Below, one piece after another: positions 17,060 through 26,616 of a stretch of DNA of 62,097 bases; position 1 is the first letter of the stretch; each line of letters begins with the position of its first letter. The notes beneath the pieces were generated by a model that did no database searches, was not told the DNA's origin, and saw only the letters and a program-made list of their open reading frames with translations. A program made the position numbers and the translations under genes. Location: the NCBI GenBank assembly GCA_905201055.1, contig CAJKMT010000003.1, positions 1 to 62,097 of the forward strand. The letters are read 5' to 3'. The stretch is from an uncultured Sutterella sp. (GTDB lineage: Bacteria > Pseudomonadota > Gammaproteobacteria > Burkholderiales > Burkholderiaceae_F).

Positions 17060-18055
17060 TTAACGGTTAACGATCACGCTCATGCCGGGGCGCAGATCCG
17101 CAACAGGGTTAACTGGTCGGGCACGCACTTCAAAAGTCTTTAAGTCATAGCCGCTCGACTGACGCGTCGCTCTCCAAGTGGCGTAGTCACCGCGCGGGTT
17201 AATGAAGTAGACCTTGAACTGAACGTTTTTTGCCCCTAAAGCGGGGATTTCTGCAGTAAGAACGGCGCCCTTCTTAATTTGGGGCATGCTATCTTCACGG
17301 ATGTTGAAAACTGCCCATTGATCGGAAAGATCAACGACGCTTGCCAAGGGAAGTCCTGCGGCGGCGATTTCACCGGCTTCAACATAAACGCGGGAAACTT
17401 CGCCTGCAAGGGGCGCCGTGACATTTTTTTCTTTCACAAGGCTTTCAACCTGCTCCAATCCTCCCGCAGCCTGTCGGGTCAATGCGGCAGCGGCTTCTTT
17501 TTCCTGCGTGCGGGCGCCTGTTTGTGCGATGTCATATTGCTCACGAGCAGCAGACAGGAGTTCCTGAGCACTTTTCTTTTGAGCCAACGCCTCATCGTGC
17601 TTTTGCTTTGAGATCAGCCCTTCGCGATAAAGAGCATGCACACGAGTGTAAGTTTTCTGTGCCAAATCAAAACCTGCCTGAGCTCGAAGCATTTGAGCCT
17701 TGGCTGCGCGGATTTCCTGAGGGCGTGCGCCTTCATCAACCAAATCGGCTTTCGCGGCGGCGGCAGACTTTAGCGCCTGAACTTCTTTGAATTTGGCTTC
17801 CACTTCGGGAATATCCAGCGTCATCAGCACTTGCCCGGTACTGACGGTGTCGCCTTCGCGGGCGATAAGATTTTCAACGCGGCCGGTGACTTTTGCGGCA
17901 ACATCAACGGTTTTAGCCTGCATCACACCGTAAAGCGGCTCTTCACCCGGATGAGTGCCCATCCAAAAACCGACCCCGAGAACAGCTGCGCAGGCCACTG
18001 CCGCAGCGGATAAAAGCACGGGTTTGCTGAGAGTCTTTTTTTCTTTTTCTGTCAT
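17060..18055 (-). CDS. HlyD/EmrA-type membrane-fusion (adaptor) protein
   Basis: A 331-residue periplasmic adaptor linking the inner-membrane permeases to the TolC-like channel. One N-terminal transmembrane helix (about residues 13-30) is followed by a biotinyl/lipoyl half-motif (VDVAAKVTGRVENLIAREGDTV), a long alpha-helical hairpin rich in Ala/Gln/Lys, the second lipoyl half (NVTAPLAGEVSRVYVEAGE) and a beta-barrel domain. Start overlaps the tolC-like stop (ATGA). Confidence 0.88.
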   Translation of the reverse strand: MTEKEKKTLSKPVLLSAAAVACAAVLGVGFWMGTHPGEEPLYGVMQAKTVDVAAKVTGRVENLIAREGDTVSTGQVLMTLDIPEVEAKFKEVQALKSAAAAKADLVDEGARPQEIRAAKAQMLRAQAGFDLAQKTYTRVHALYREGLISKQKHDEALAQKKSAQELLSAAREQYDIAQTGARTQEKEAAAALTRQAAGGLEQVESLVKEKNVTAPLAGEVSRVYVEAGEIAAAGLPLASVVDLSDQWAVFNIREDSMPQIKKGAVLTAEIPALGAKNVQFKVYFINPRGDYATWRATRQSSGYDLKTFEVRARPVNPVADLRPGMSVIVNR

Positions 18056-19455
18056 TGTTCGAGTACCGTGATATCGGAACGGCTGAATGCGTTCATAAAG
18101 TCCATCATGCGGCCGCTTGCTGCGTGCAAGAGGCTATAGGCGACAACAAATCGATAAGCTGCCACACGCTGAGCAACTTGCGCAGCGATAAGTTTATTTC
18201 TCGCGTCGTTGACATCGTCCACTGTCGAGAGACCTTCTTTGAAAGAGCGCTCCCGCAGTCTGACGTTTTCTTTTGCGAGCTCAATCGAGCTTGTTGTCAG
18301 TCGATATTGTTCAAGCGCTTGATTGCTTTTAAGCCAGGCGACTTCAACCACTTTATTGATTTCATTGCGGGCATGGCTTTGCGCGGCCCGAGCCTTGTTG
18401 ACAAGTGCTCGTGCGCTGCCTACGCGCGCAGAGCGGTCTCGGTTGTCCCAAAGCGTAAAACTTACGCCGATTCCTGCAATCCAGTCGGGCTCAGGCAGCG
18501 TGAGATAGTGCTTGATCATGTTGTAGTGACCGAAAAGGTACACCTGCGGGTGGTAGCTGCCTTTGGCGGCCTGAACGCCCATCTGAGCCTGTTCGTGCTG
18601 AGCATCAAGCGCTTTGAGAATCGGGTTATGGCTAAGCGCGAGGTCCTGCCAATATGGCAGAGTCTTTAAGTCGTCGGTGACAAACATCGGTGTATCGAGC
18701 CGCCCGACAGAGTCTTCACGAAGAAGTTCCGCAAGTTCTGTTTCAGCCACTTTGCGATCGGTTTGTGAAGCGACAAAATCGCGCTCGGCCGCATCGCGGT
18801 TGACCTGAGCGCTGAGCCTTTCGATTTTGGCGATCATGCCGGCTTTTTCAAAGCGCTTGGCACGGTTGAGGTCTCGCTCCTGCTGCTTGAGGAGGTCCGC
18901 ACGAAGCTTCTCGACACTTCTTGCCAACTGCACACCGAAATATTTTTGGACTAAAAGGCTGTCCAATTCGTCCTTGGTTTTATCAAGTCCGGCTTGAGCC
19001 TGGCGAAGCGCAGCGCGCGTTGCCTGTTGTTTTGCGCTGATTGCGCCACCCGTGTAGATCGGCCACATCATATCGATGGAAGCGCGGGGACCGGAGATGT
19101 CTTCTTCAAAGTTAAATTTGATTTTGTCCTGACCTAAAAAGGCGCTTGCCTCTGGTCCCAAAACCGGTCCCAATAACGGATTTGACGATAAAGAGGATAA
19201 GGGATTGTCCAAAGACATATTGATGTCTTTGCGTCCTTCGACCTGTTGGGCATTTAAAGAGATCTTCGGGCCGCTCAACGAGCGCGATTCCCGAACCTGC
19301 TCTTGCCGCTGTTCAATGTCGGCCCGACTCATTTTGAGCATATCAGCCCTTTCCTGCATCAAAGCACGGGCATGCTCAAAGCTGATCCCTGCTGCAAAAG
19401 AGCAGGGAGCAGTCATTACGGCGCATAGGGATAAGGCTAAAAGTACCTTTTTCAT
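18052..19455 (-). CDS. TolC-family outer-membrane efflux protein
   Basis: A 467-residue outer-membrane channel with a signal peptide (MKKVLLALSLCAVMTAPC, cleavage after SFA) and two TolC-type helical repeats of long coiled-coil helices rich in Gln/Ala/Arg. It is the first gene of the export operon; the start at 19455 is used because it opens the signal peptide, though a TTG four codons upstream is in frame. The nearby convergent mfd gene is unrelated. Confidence 0.85.
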   Translation of the reverse strand: MKKVLLALSLCAVMTAPCSFAAGISFEHARALMQERADMLKMSRADIEQRQEQVRESRSLSGPKISLNAQQVEGRKDINMSLDNPLSSLSSNPLLGPVLGPEASAFLGQDKIKFNFEEDISGPRASIDMMWPIYTGGAISAKQQATRAALRQAQAGLDKTKDELDSLLVQKYFGVQLARSVEKLRADLLKQQERDLNRAKRFEKAGMIAKIERLSAQVNRDAAERDFVASQTDRKVAETELAELLREDSVGRLDTPMFVTDDLKTLPYWQDLALSHNPILKALDAQHEQAQMGVQAAKGSYHPQVYLFGHYNMIKHYLTLPEPDWIAGIGVSFTLWDNRDRSARVGSARALVNKARAAQSHARNEINKVVEVAWLKSNQALEQYRLTTSSIELAKENVRLRERSFKEGLSTVDDVNDARNKLIAAQVAQRVAAYRFVVAYSLLHAASGRMMDFMNAFSRSDITVLEQ

Positions 19456-19498
19456 TCTAATTTTCAATTTACGTTTATCAGCCTATTTTAGACTTAAA

Positions 19499-22400
19499 TC
19501 ACTTTAAATCTTCTGACTGTCCGGAGTCCAGTGCTTTGACAAATCCTCTGAGAAACGCAAGTCTCGATTCAATAGTCGGAGTGGACGTTTCAATTTTAAG
19601 TTTTGTCGGTCCCATCATGCGCATGTTGCGGCTTTTTTGCATCAGTTCAATGAGCCTCATCGGCTCAAAATTGGGCTTTGCGGCAAAAGTGACGATGATG
19701 ACCGATTCCGTTGCCTCAATGCGTTCAATCCTTAAATGCTGACAGTAAAGGCGCAGTCTGTGCGTCTCAATCAGGGTATTGGCCTGCTGAGGAAGTTTCC
19801 CGTAACGGTCGCCCAACGCTTCACGCACGGTTTCGATGGCATGGAAAGTTTCGCAGCTGGCAAGCTCTTTATAAAAAGAGAGCCGCTGGTGAACATCTTC
19901 GACATAATCTGAGGGCAAGAGCGCCGGAGCGTGCAGATTGATTTCTGCCATGGCCTGAAACGGTGCATCGAGATCAAATGTCTCATTGTTTCTCATGCTC
20001 TTTACTGCACGACGCAGCATCTGATTGTAGAGGTCATAACCCACGGCAGCGATTTCGCCGGACTGATGTTCGCCGAGCACTTCACCTGCACCGCGAATTT
20101 CCAAGTCATGCATTGAAAGGTAAAAACCGCTGCCCAAATCCTGGAGGTTTTGAATGGCTTCAAGCCGTTTTTGCGCATTTTGCGTCAACGCGTCTTTCCC
20201 CGGCGTGAGCAGATAGGCGTAAGCCTGGTGGTGGCTGCGTCCGACGCGGCCGCGCAGCTGATGCAGCTGTGCAAGACCGAATTTGTCGGCCCGGTGCATG
20301 ATAATGGTGTTGGCTGTGGGCACGTCAATACCGGTTTCAATAATTGTTGTGCAGAGAAGCAGGTTATAGCGCTGCTGATAAAAGTCGCGCATCACGGCCT
20401 CAAGTTCACGTTCATTCATCTGGCCGTGACCGACCACAATACGAGCCTCGGGAATGAGTTGGGCAAGCTGCTGACGGCGGTTTTCAATCGTTGCCACGTC
20501 GTTATGTAAAAAGTACACCTGACCGCCGCGCTTTAATTCACGCATTACGGCCTCTCGAATCACTTCGGGTGTTTCTTTTCGCACAATCGTTTTAATAGAG
20601 AGGCGTTTTTCAGGCGCTGTCGCAATCACTGAAAATGATCGGATGCCTTCAAGGCTCATGGCGAGCGTTCTCGGAATCGGTGTAGCGGTCAATGTCAGGA
20701 CATCCACTTCGGCACGAAGTTTCTTTAGCACTTCTTTCTGTCTTACGCCGAAGCGGTGTTCTTCGTCGATCACCACCAGTCCCAGTCGGGCAAATTTCAC
20801 CTTTTCAGATAAAAGCTTATGAGTGCCCACCACAATGTCGATCGTGCCTTTTTCAAGTCCTTCTATCACCTGACTGCTTTGCTTGGCACTGCGAAAGCGG
20901 GAGAGCTCGGCGACAGTGACTGGCCAGGCGGAAAAGCGGTCTTTAAACGTGTGGGCATGCTGTTCGGCCAAAAGTGTCGTCGGGCATAAAATCGCCACTT
21001 GCTTGCCGCCCATGACCGCGGCAAAAGCGGCGCGAAGCGCAACTTCTGTCTTACCGAAACCGACATCGCCGCACACTAACCGATCCATCGGTTTGTCAGC
21101 TTTCATATCATCGAGTACTGCCTCAATAGCGGCCTGCTGATCAGCGGTTTCTTCAAAGGGGAAACTCTCGGCAAACGCTTCATAATCGGCACGGGAGAAT
21201 CGGAAAGCGTGTCCCACGCTTTTTTCTCTCAGCGCATAGAGATTTAAGAGTTCGGCGGCTGTGTCTCTGACTTTTTCGGCGGCTTTCTTCTTGGCTTTTT
21301 CCCAATCGTTTTTGCCGAGATTATGAAGCGGAGCGTGTTCGGCGTCGCTGCCGCTGTAGCGCGAGATGAGCTGAAGCTGTGCCACAGGCACAAAAAGCTT
21401 GGCGTCATTGGCGTAATCAAGCCTTAAAAATTCTTCTTCGCCATTGGCTGTTTTAATAGTTTCCAGACCCGCGTAGCGGCCGATACCGTGTGTGATATGA
21501 ACAACGGGATCACCGATTTTAAGTTCTGCGAGGTCCCGAATCATCATATCCACATTAGTGGTATGAGCCTGGCGGCGCAGTGTGCGTCGGGGAGCCGAGG
21601 CATAAAGTTCGGTTTCTGTTAAAACCGTGATACCTTCAACACTGAAACCTTGATAAAGCGGCCCTACGGTGAGCATCACCGGCTCACTGTCGTCATAAAA
21701 ATCGGCGAACGACTCCGCGTACGGGACTTTTAAACCATTGCGGTCAAAAAGCTGTCCCATGGTTTCCCGCCTGCCGTTTGAGGGGGCCATGATCAAAACG
21801 CGGTGTTTTCGATTTTTCTCTTCAGCAATGAGCCGCTCAAGGTTGTCAAGCGGTTTTTCTGCCTTGCGGTCAACAAGAATTCTGTTGGGAGGGGGCGTTT
21901 GTTCGGTCTTACTCTGGAATCGTACAAAGGGTTTGAGATGACTGAAAAAGTTCTCGCTATTGAGATACAGCATCTCAGGCGGCAGTACCGGTCGCTCGGC
22001 ATCGGCCTTCAGGAAACGATACCGCCCCTGGGTTTCTTCCATGAAACGATTGAGCGCCGCTTCGTTGTCGCCTAAAAGAGCGATCAGGGTCTTTTCAGGA
22101 TTTAAATAATCAAAGAAGGTCGCGCTGTCGTCAAAAAACAGGGGCAGATAGTATTCAATTCCGGCATTGATAATGCCGTGGCTGAGATCTTTATAAATAA
22201 TGGCTTTGGTGGGATCGCCCGGGAAAATCTCGCGCCACTTGGCCCTGAATTTCATCAGAGAGTCAGCATCAACCGGCACTTCACGGCCGGGCAGTACCCG
22301 AACTTCGTCAACAAGTTCAAGTGAACGCTGGGTGTCGGGGTCAAAAGCACGGATCGAATCGATTTCCGTGTCAAATAAATCAAGACGGAAGGGGGTGGCA

Positions 22401-22969
22401 GCTCCCATCGGGAAAATATCAATTAAGCTCCCTCTGACACTGAATTCGCCGGGGGCGACGACTTGGCTCACATTTTGGTAGCCTGCGCTAACCAGGCGCT
22501 CACGCAAAGTGGCGGAATTGATTTCTTCGCCTTTTTTAAAGAAGAAAACTCGTCCTGAAAGATACTGCACGGGGGCGATTGCCTGAGAAGCCGTAGTGCA
22601 GGTCAGCAATACCACGTCAGGCGCATCGGACTTCAGGTCTCGGTTTGAGAGCTTATAGAGAATTTCCAGCCGTTCGCTCACCAAATCCTGATGAGGACTC
22701 ATAAGGTCATAGGGAAGCGTTTCCCAGTCAGGGAAATACACGACATTAAGAGACGGCGCAAAGTAGCGGATTTCATCTTTAAGCCTCAGACACTGCGCTG
22801 CGGTGTCCGCGATAATGACAAAAAGCTTTTTGTCAGCCCGCATTTGAAGCGCAGCCTGCGATAGCCACAGCGAATCAACGCCGGACGCCCCCAATGTGAG
22901 CGTGCGTTTTGCCTTATTACTTAAATAACTGATATCTCTGTCAATTCTGTCGCGTAAATTTTCAAACAT
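19499..22969 (-). CDS. mfd: Transcription-repair coupling factor Mfd
   Basis: A 1156-residue translocase that removes stalled RNA polymerase at DNA lesions and recruits UvrA. Domains in order: UvrB-like module (residues 1-330), RNA-polymerase-interacting domain near VVHITHGIGRYAGLE, RecG-like helicase with Walker A CGDVGFGKTEVALR, DEEH box (VVIDEEHRFGV), helicase C with QLRGRVGRS, and the C-terminal TRCF autoinhibition domain. Length is normal for the family. It is a lone gene. Confidence 0.95.
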   Translation of the reverse strand: MFENLRDRIDRDISYLSNKAKRTLTLGASGVDSLWLSQAALQMRADKKLFVIIADTAAQCLRLKDEIRYFAPSLNVVYFPDWETLPYDLMSPHQDLVSERLEILYKLSNRDLKSDAPDVVLLTCTTASQAIAPVQYLSGRVFFFKKGEEINSATLRERLVSAGYQNVSQVVAPGEFSVRGSLIDIFPMGAATPFRLDLFDTEIDSIRAFDPDTQRSLELVDEVRVLPGREVPVDADSLMKFRAKWREIFPGDPTKAIIYKDLSHGIINAGIEYYLPLFFDDSATFFDYLNPEKTLIALLGDNEAALNRFMEETQGRYRFLKADAERPVLPPEMLYLNSENFFSHLKPFVRFQSKTEQTPPPNRILVDRKAEKPLDNLERLIAEEKNRKHRVLIMAPSNGRRETMGQLFDRNGLKVPYAESFADFYDDSEPVMLTVGPLYQGFSVEGITVLTETELYASAPRRTLRRQAHTTNVDMMIRDLAELKIGDPVVHITHGIGRYAGLETIKTANGEEEFLRLDYANDAKLFVPVAQLQLISRYSGSDAEHAPLHNLGKNDWEKAKKKAAEKVRDTAAELLNLYALREKSVGHAFRFSRADYEAFAESFPFEETADQQAAIEAVLDDMKADKPMDRLVCGDVGFGKTEVALRAAFAAVMGGKQVAILCPTTLLAEQHAHTFKDRFSAWPVTVAELSRFRSAKQSSQVIEGLEKGTIDIVVGTHKLLSEKVKFARLGLVVIDEEHRFGVRQKEVLKKLRAEVDVLTLTATPIPRTLAMSLEGIRSFSVIATAPEKRLSIKTIVRKETPEVIREAVMRELKRGGQVYFLHNDVATIENRRQQLAQLIPEARIVVGHGQMNERELEAVMRDFYQQRYNLLLCTTIIETGIDVPTANTIIMHRADKFGLAQLHQLRGRVGRSHHQAYAYLLTPGKDALTQNAQKRLEAIQNLQDLGSGFYLSMHDLEIRGAGEVLGEHQSGEIAAVGYDLYNQMLRRAVKSMRNNETFDLDAPFQAMAEINLHAPALLPSDYVEDVHQRLSFYKELASCETFHAIETVREALGDRYGKLPQQANTLIETHRLRLYCQHLRIERIEATESVIIVTFAAKPNFEPMRLIELMQKSRNMRMMGPTKLKIETSTPTIESRLAFLRGFVKALDSGQSEDLK

Positions 22970-23069
22970 AACGTTCCCTTCGAATCAGGCGGTAATTATC
23001 GCCGTTTTTTCCCACTTTCGGCTATTTCAAAAAAATTCTCTCGTCTTTAAAATCCGCCCAAGAGGTGAA

Positions 23070-23969
23070 ATGATGGCTTTGAGTGGTGACGCCAAACTTT
23101 GGAGAGGGATTTTTTGCACGCTTGCGGGCGGCATCGGCTGGGGCTTTTCGGGTGCCTGCGGTCAATACCTTTTCTCCTACCAGGAGGTTCGTCCTGATTG
23201 GCTGACGGTCATACGAATGATCGCAGCCGGCGTTTTGCTTTGCGTTTTATTTTTTCCTTCGCACCGCGCGGCAATGAAACCGATTTTCAAACCGGGGCTT
23301 CATTGGCTGTGGCTGCTGATATATGCGATGGGCGGTCTGATGATCAGTCAATTCGGTTATCTGACTGCAGTTGAACACACCAATTCCGGCACGGCCACCA
23401 TGCTCATCTATTTCAATCCGGTTTTTATTCTTGCCGCAGTCTGTTTGATACAGTCGCGCCGTCCTTCCTCTCGTGAATTACTTGCGGTCGCCTGTGCTTT
23501 TATCGGTACTTTTTTTGTCGCCACTCACGGAAATTTAGATCATTTGGCTATTTCTCCGCAGGGACTTTTCTGGGGCTTGGCAAGTGCCCTGGGTATTGCC
23601 GTCTATACGATTTTGCCAGCGACGCTGCTTCCGAAATTTCCCACTCAGGCGCTCATGGGTGTCGGCATGCTTGTGGGCGGTTTAGTGACCGCTGTCCTTA
23701 TTGATATGCCTTCAATTCCTTACCGGTTGGATTTTCATGGCATCATCGCATTAATTTTGATTGTCTTGCTCGGCACTATTGTTGCTTTTCTTCTCTATAT
23801 GCAGGGCGTGGCGGATTTGGGCAGTGTGAAGGCCAGTATGATCGCTTGCGTTGAACCGATCTCCGCAGCAGTATTTTCCCTTGTGTTTTTTGATACACAA
23901 TTTGAATTAATGGATTATTTGGGTTTTGCTTTTATTATTACGACGATCTTTGTTTTAGGTCGACGCTAA
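23070..23969 (+). CDS. EamA/DMT-family transporter
   Basis: A 299-residue inner-membrane protein with about ten transmembrane helices in two EamA halves (residues about 10-145 and 160-295). Such proteins export amino acids or other metabolites; the substrate cannot be read from the sequence. GAGGTGAA precedes the tandem ATGs at 23070. It is 12 bases ahead of ispD and probably transcribed with it. Confidence 0.85.
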   Translation: MMALSGDAKLWRGIFCTLAGGIGWGFSGACGQYLFSYQEVRPDWLTVIRMIAAGVLLCVLFFPSHRAAMKPIFKPGLHWLWLLIYAMGGLMISQFGYLTAVEHTNSGTATMLIYFNPVFILAAVCLIQSRRPSSRELLAVACAFIGTFFVATHGNLDHLAISPQGLFWGLASALGIAVYTILPATLLPKFPTQALMGVGMLVGGLVTAVLIDMPSIPYRLDFHGIIALILIVLLGTIVAFLLYMQGVADLGSVKASMIACVEPISAAVFSLVFFDTQFELMDYLGFAFIITTIFVLGRR

Positions 23970-23981
23970 AAGGACTTATAG

Positions 23982-24677
23982 ATGCCTGAACGTTTGTTAT
24001 TGATTCCCGCTGCCGGTGTCGGCGAGCGTATGAAAATCGGTTATCCGAAACAATATTTTCCCTTAATCGACAATGTCACCATGCTTGAAGTGACAGTCAA
24101 CCGTCTGGCGGCCATGAATCTCTTTGACAGGATCGCTGTGGTGGTCTCTGACAAAGACAGCTATATCGAAACTTGTCGGTTTGAAGGCAATGTGACGGTT
24201 TATCGATGTGGAGGGGAGACGCGGGCTCAGTCCGTATTAAACGGTCTTATTGCCGCAGCGCCCGGTGATAACGATTGGGTATTCGTTCATGATGCGGCCC
24301 GCCCCTGTGTGGAAAAGGACAGTGTATTGCGCCTGATTGACACGGTTGAAAACGAGGCGGTCGACGGCGCTATTCTGGCAATGCCTGTGAGTGATACGAT
24401 CAAATGGGTCAATGACAAAGGCATCATTGAAAAGACAATAGACCGATCACGCTGCTACAGAGCGCAGACGCCGCAGGTCTTTCAAGCCGAGGCGCTGATT
24501 TCTGCGCTCAAAGAGGCGAAGGGCTCTGTGACCGATGAAGCCTCGGTGATGGAAATGAAAGGCGCTACGGTTAAAGTGGTTGAGGGCAGTGCCTTTAATA
24601 TAAAGGTGACTTATCCGGATGACATTCAAATTGTGAGAAACTACCTGCAATCCATACAGAAAGGACAAGAAAAATGA
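23982..24677 (+). CDS. ispD: 2-C-methyl-D-erythritol 4-phosphate cytidylyltransferase IspD
   Basis: A 231-residue cytidylyltransferase of the MEP isoprenoid pathway, joining CTP and MEP. It has the N-terminal signature PAAGVGERMKIGYPKQY, VFVHDAARPC, and the C-terminal TDEASVMEM region. Overlaps ispF by ATGA, the usual paired arrangement. Confidence 0.95.
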   Translation: MPERLLLIPAAGVGERMKIGYPKQYFPLIDNVTMLEVTVNRLAAMNLFDRIAVVVSDKDSYIETCRFEGNVTVYRCGGETRAQSVLNGLIAAAPGDNDWVFVHDAARPCVEKDSVLRLIDTVENEAVDGAILAMPVSDTIKWVNDKGIIEKTIDRSRCYRAQTPQVFQAEALISALKEAKGSVTDEASVMEMKGATVKVVEGSAFNIKVTYPDDIQIVRNYLQSIQKGQEK

Positions 24678-25153
24678 GTTTTCGAATCGGTCAGGGCTAC
24701 GATCTTCATCGGCTTGTCGAAGGTCGCGATTTAATTCTGGGCGGCGTAAAAATCGATTATGAAAAGGGTTTGTTGGGGCATTCGGATGCCGATGTATTGC
24801 TGCACGCGATCACCGATGCTCTTTTGGGAGCGGCGGGACTTGGTGACATCGGTCGGCACTTCCCCGACACGGATCCGGCCTTTAAAGGTGCGGACAGCAA
24901 AGTGCTTTTGTCCGAAGCCGTAGCCCTTGTGGTGAAAGCCGGTTGGGTTATTGTCAATGTGGACTGCACGATCGTTGCCCAGGCACCGAAACTTGCCCCT
25001 TATATGCCGCAGATTCGCGAATCGGTGGCCAAAGCAATCGGCGTGGATCTGCAGCGCGTCAACGTTAAAGCTAAAACCAACGAAGGGTGTGATGCAGTAG
25101 GACGCAAAGAGGCTATTGAAGCACACGCGGTTGTTTTATTGGAAGCTATCTAA
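24674..25153 (+). CDS. ispF: 2-C-methyl-D-erythritol 2,4-cyclodiphosphate synthase IspF
   Basis: A 159-residue trimeric zinc enzyme that closes the cyclodiphosphate in the MEP pathway. Metal ligands are seen in GQGYDLHRL (Asp, His) and GHSDADVLLHA (His), with the GDIGRHFPDTDP loop. Length is exactly typical. A terminator follows directly. Confidence 0.95.
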   Translation: MSFRIGQGYDLHRLVEGRDLILGGVKIDYEKGLLGHSDADVLLHAITDALLGAAGLGDIGRHFPDTDPAFKGADSKVLLSEAVALVVKAGWVIVNVDCTIVAQAPKLAPYMPQIRESVAKAIGVDLQRVNVKAKTNEGCDAVGRKEAIEAHAVVLLEAI

Positions 25154-25155
25154 TT

Positions 25156-25190
25156 AAAAAAGTCCGAGATTTTCAGGTCTCGGACTTCTG
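25156..25190. terminator. Bidirectional terminator after ispF
   Basis: Perfect 9-bp stem AGTCCGAGA / TCTCGGACT (25161-25169 with 25178-25186), A-run before and TCT after, between convergent ispF and the histidine kinase. Confidence 0.75.
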
Positions 25191-25198
25191 AGTCTTAA

Positions 25199-26599
25199 CT
25201 ATTTTTGAGGCGGCAGCAGCGTATCAGTCGGTGCCGTCTGCTCTTCAAGAACCGGCTTTTCATTTTTCTTATTGGCAAGCGGCATCACCAATTCCACAAT
25301 TAAGCCGTGCGGGTGATTACTTGAAAGTTTAATTCTGCCGCCCGAGCGTTTGACGACACGAACCACAATGGCCAGTCCCAGACCCGCACCTTTCGCTCCG
25401 CCTCGGGCGGTGTCACCGCGTTCAAAGGGGCGCACAATGCGTTCCATTTCTTCTGCCGGAACACCGACACCCTTATCGCAGATTCTGAGTACGGCATCCT
25501 GTCCTTGAGAAAGAACCTGAATATTGAGTTCCAAAAGGCCGCTTTCGGGGGTGCGACCGTAGCGGTCGGCATTCACAAGCAGATTTTGCACCGCTCGGGT
25601 GAGTTCCGTCGGATGAGCCATCACAAAGAGATTGCCCATGATGCTCGTTTCAATTCGCACATCGGATTTGGTGCGAAGACGCATGTCATCAATCGTTTCG
25701 TAAACGGTAGCACCGAAATCCACACGCTCAAGCGGCTGCTTGCTGCGTTTGGCATAGGCCATGAACTGATTGACGATGTTTTCCATTTGCTCAAGGTCAC
25801 TGACCATTGCGTCGCGCGACTCATCGGGCAGATCGGCCAATTCAATTTCCAGTCGCATACGGGTGAGCGGCGTTCTTAAGTCATGCGAGACGCCGGCCAA
25901 AAGAAGCTCTCGGTCATCTTCCATGCGTTCGAGCTCATGGACCATATGGTTAAAACTTTTATTGACCGCTTCAATTTCTGCCGTTCGAGTGTTTTCAGGC
26001 AGCGGATCCGGTTTTTCTCCTCGGCCGAGTTTTTTCGCCGCTTCGCTTAATTCAGCCAAAGGTTTAACGGTTCTCTGTGTCAAAACCGTCGCCCCCATGG
26101 TACCCACGAGGAATGCGACAAAGGCCCAGAATACCCATGCTGTTCCGAAAGGAGGATCCAAGAGGTCGCTTCGAATCAAGAGCCAATAGTCATCACCTTC
26201 AATGACCATGGAAACCCAAACACCGGGTTCATCGTTGACCTTGCCGGCGATGATTGTCTCTTTGCCAAGAACTTCTTTCGTTTGGGCTTCGATGAGTTCG
26301 GCAATGCTGCCTTGTGCTTCAAGGGGATTCCACGTGTCGGAGACTTCTTTTGGAATAATGCGGACGCCTTCGCGATAGGCAAGGATATGCAATAAGTCAG
26401 GACGGCTGCCGGGGTCCGAAGAGATAAGCGCGTATCGGGTTAAATTAACCGTTGAGATAATCTGCTGCGAAACCCCTTTGGAGAAGGGTACTTCGGAAAG
26501 TACTCTGAAGCTTTGAAGCCACGCAAGTGCTGTGATGATCAATAAGAGCATCAGCAGCGTAAATGTTCGCCAAAACAGACTCGGTGACTTCAAAGACAT
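25199..26599 (-). CDS. EnvZ-like sensor histidine kinase
   Basis: A 466-residue inner-membrane kinase. Two transmembrane helices (about residues 10-30 and 158-178) enclose a periplasmic sensor; then HAMP (about 178-232), HisKA with the phosphorylated His in LAGVSHDLRTPLTR, and HATPase_c with NLLVNADRYG, DKGVGVP and GAGLGLAIV. A proline-rich tail ends the protein. It follows its response regulator by 17 bases. In Burkholderiales the closest named pair is RisAS, an EnvZ/OmpR relative; assigning that name is inference. Confidence 0.88.
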   Translation of the reverse strand: MSLKSPSLFWRTFTLLMLLLIITALAWLQSFRVLSEVPFSKGVSQQIISTVNLTRYALISSDPGSRPDLLHILAYREGVRIIPKEVSDTWNPLEAQGSIAELIEAQTKEVLGKETIIAGKVNDEPGVWVSMVIEGDDYWLLIRSDLLDPPFGTAWVFWAFVAFLVGTMGATVLTQRTVKPLAELSEAAKKLGRGEKPDPLPENTRTAEIEAVNKSFNHMVHELERMEDDRELLLAGVSHDLRTPLTRMRLEIELADLPDESRDAMVSDLEQMENIVNQFMAYAKRSKQPLERVDFGATVYETIDDMRLRTKSDVRIETSIMGNLFVMAHPTELTRAVQNLLVNADRYGRTPESGLLELNIQVLSQGQDAVLRICDKGVGVPAEEMERIVRPFERGDTARGGAKGAGLGLAIVVRVVKRSGGRIKLSSNHPHGLIVELVMPLANKKNEKPVLEEQTAPTDTLLPPQK

Positions 26600-26616
26600 T
26601 CTTTAATTCCTTCTCA

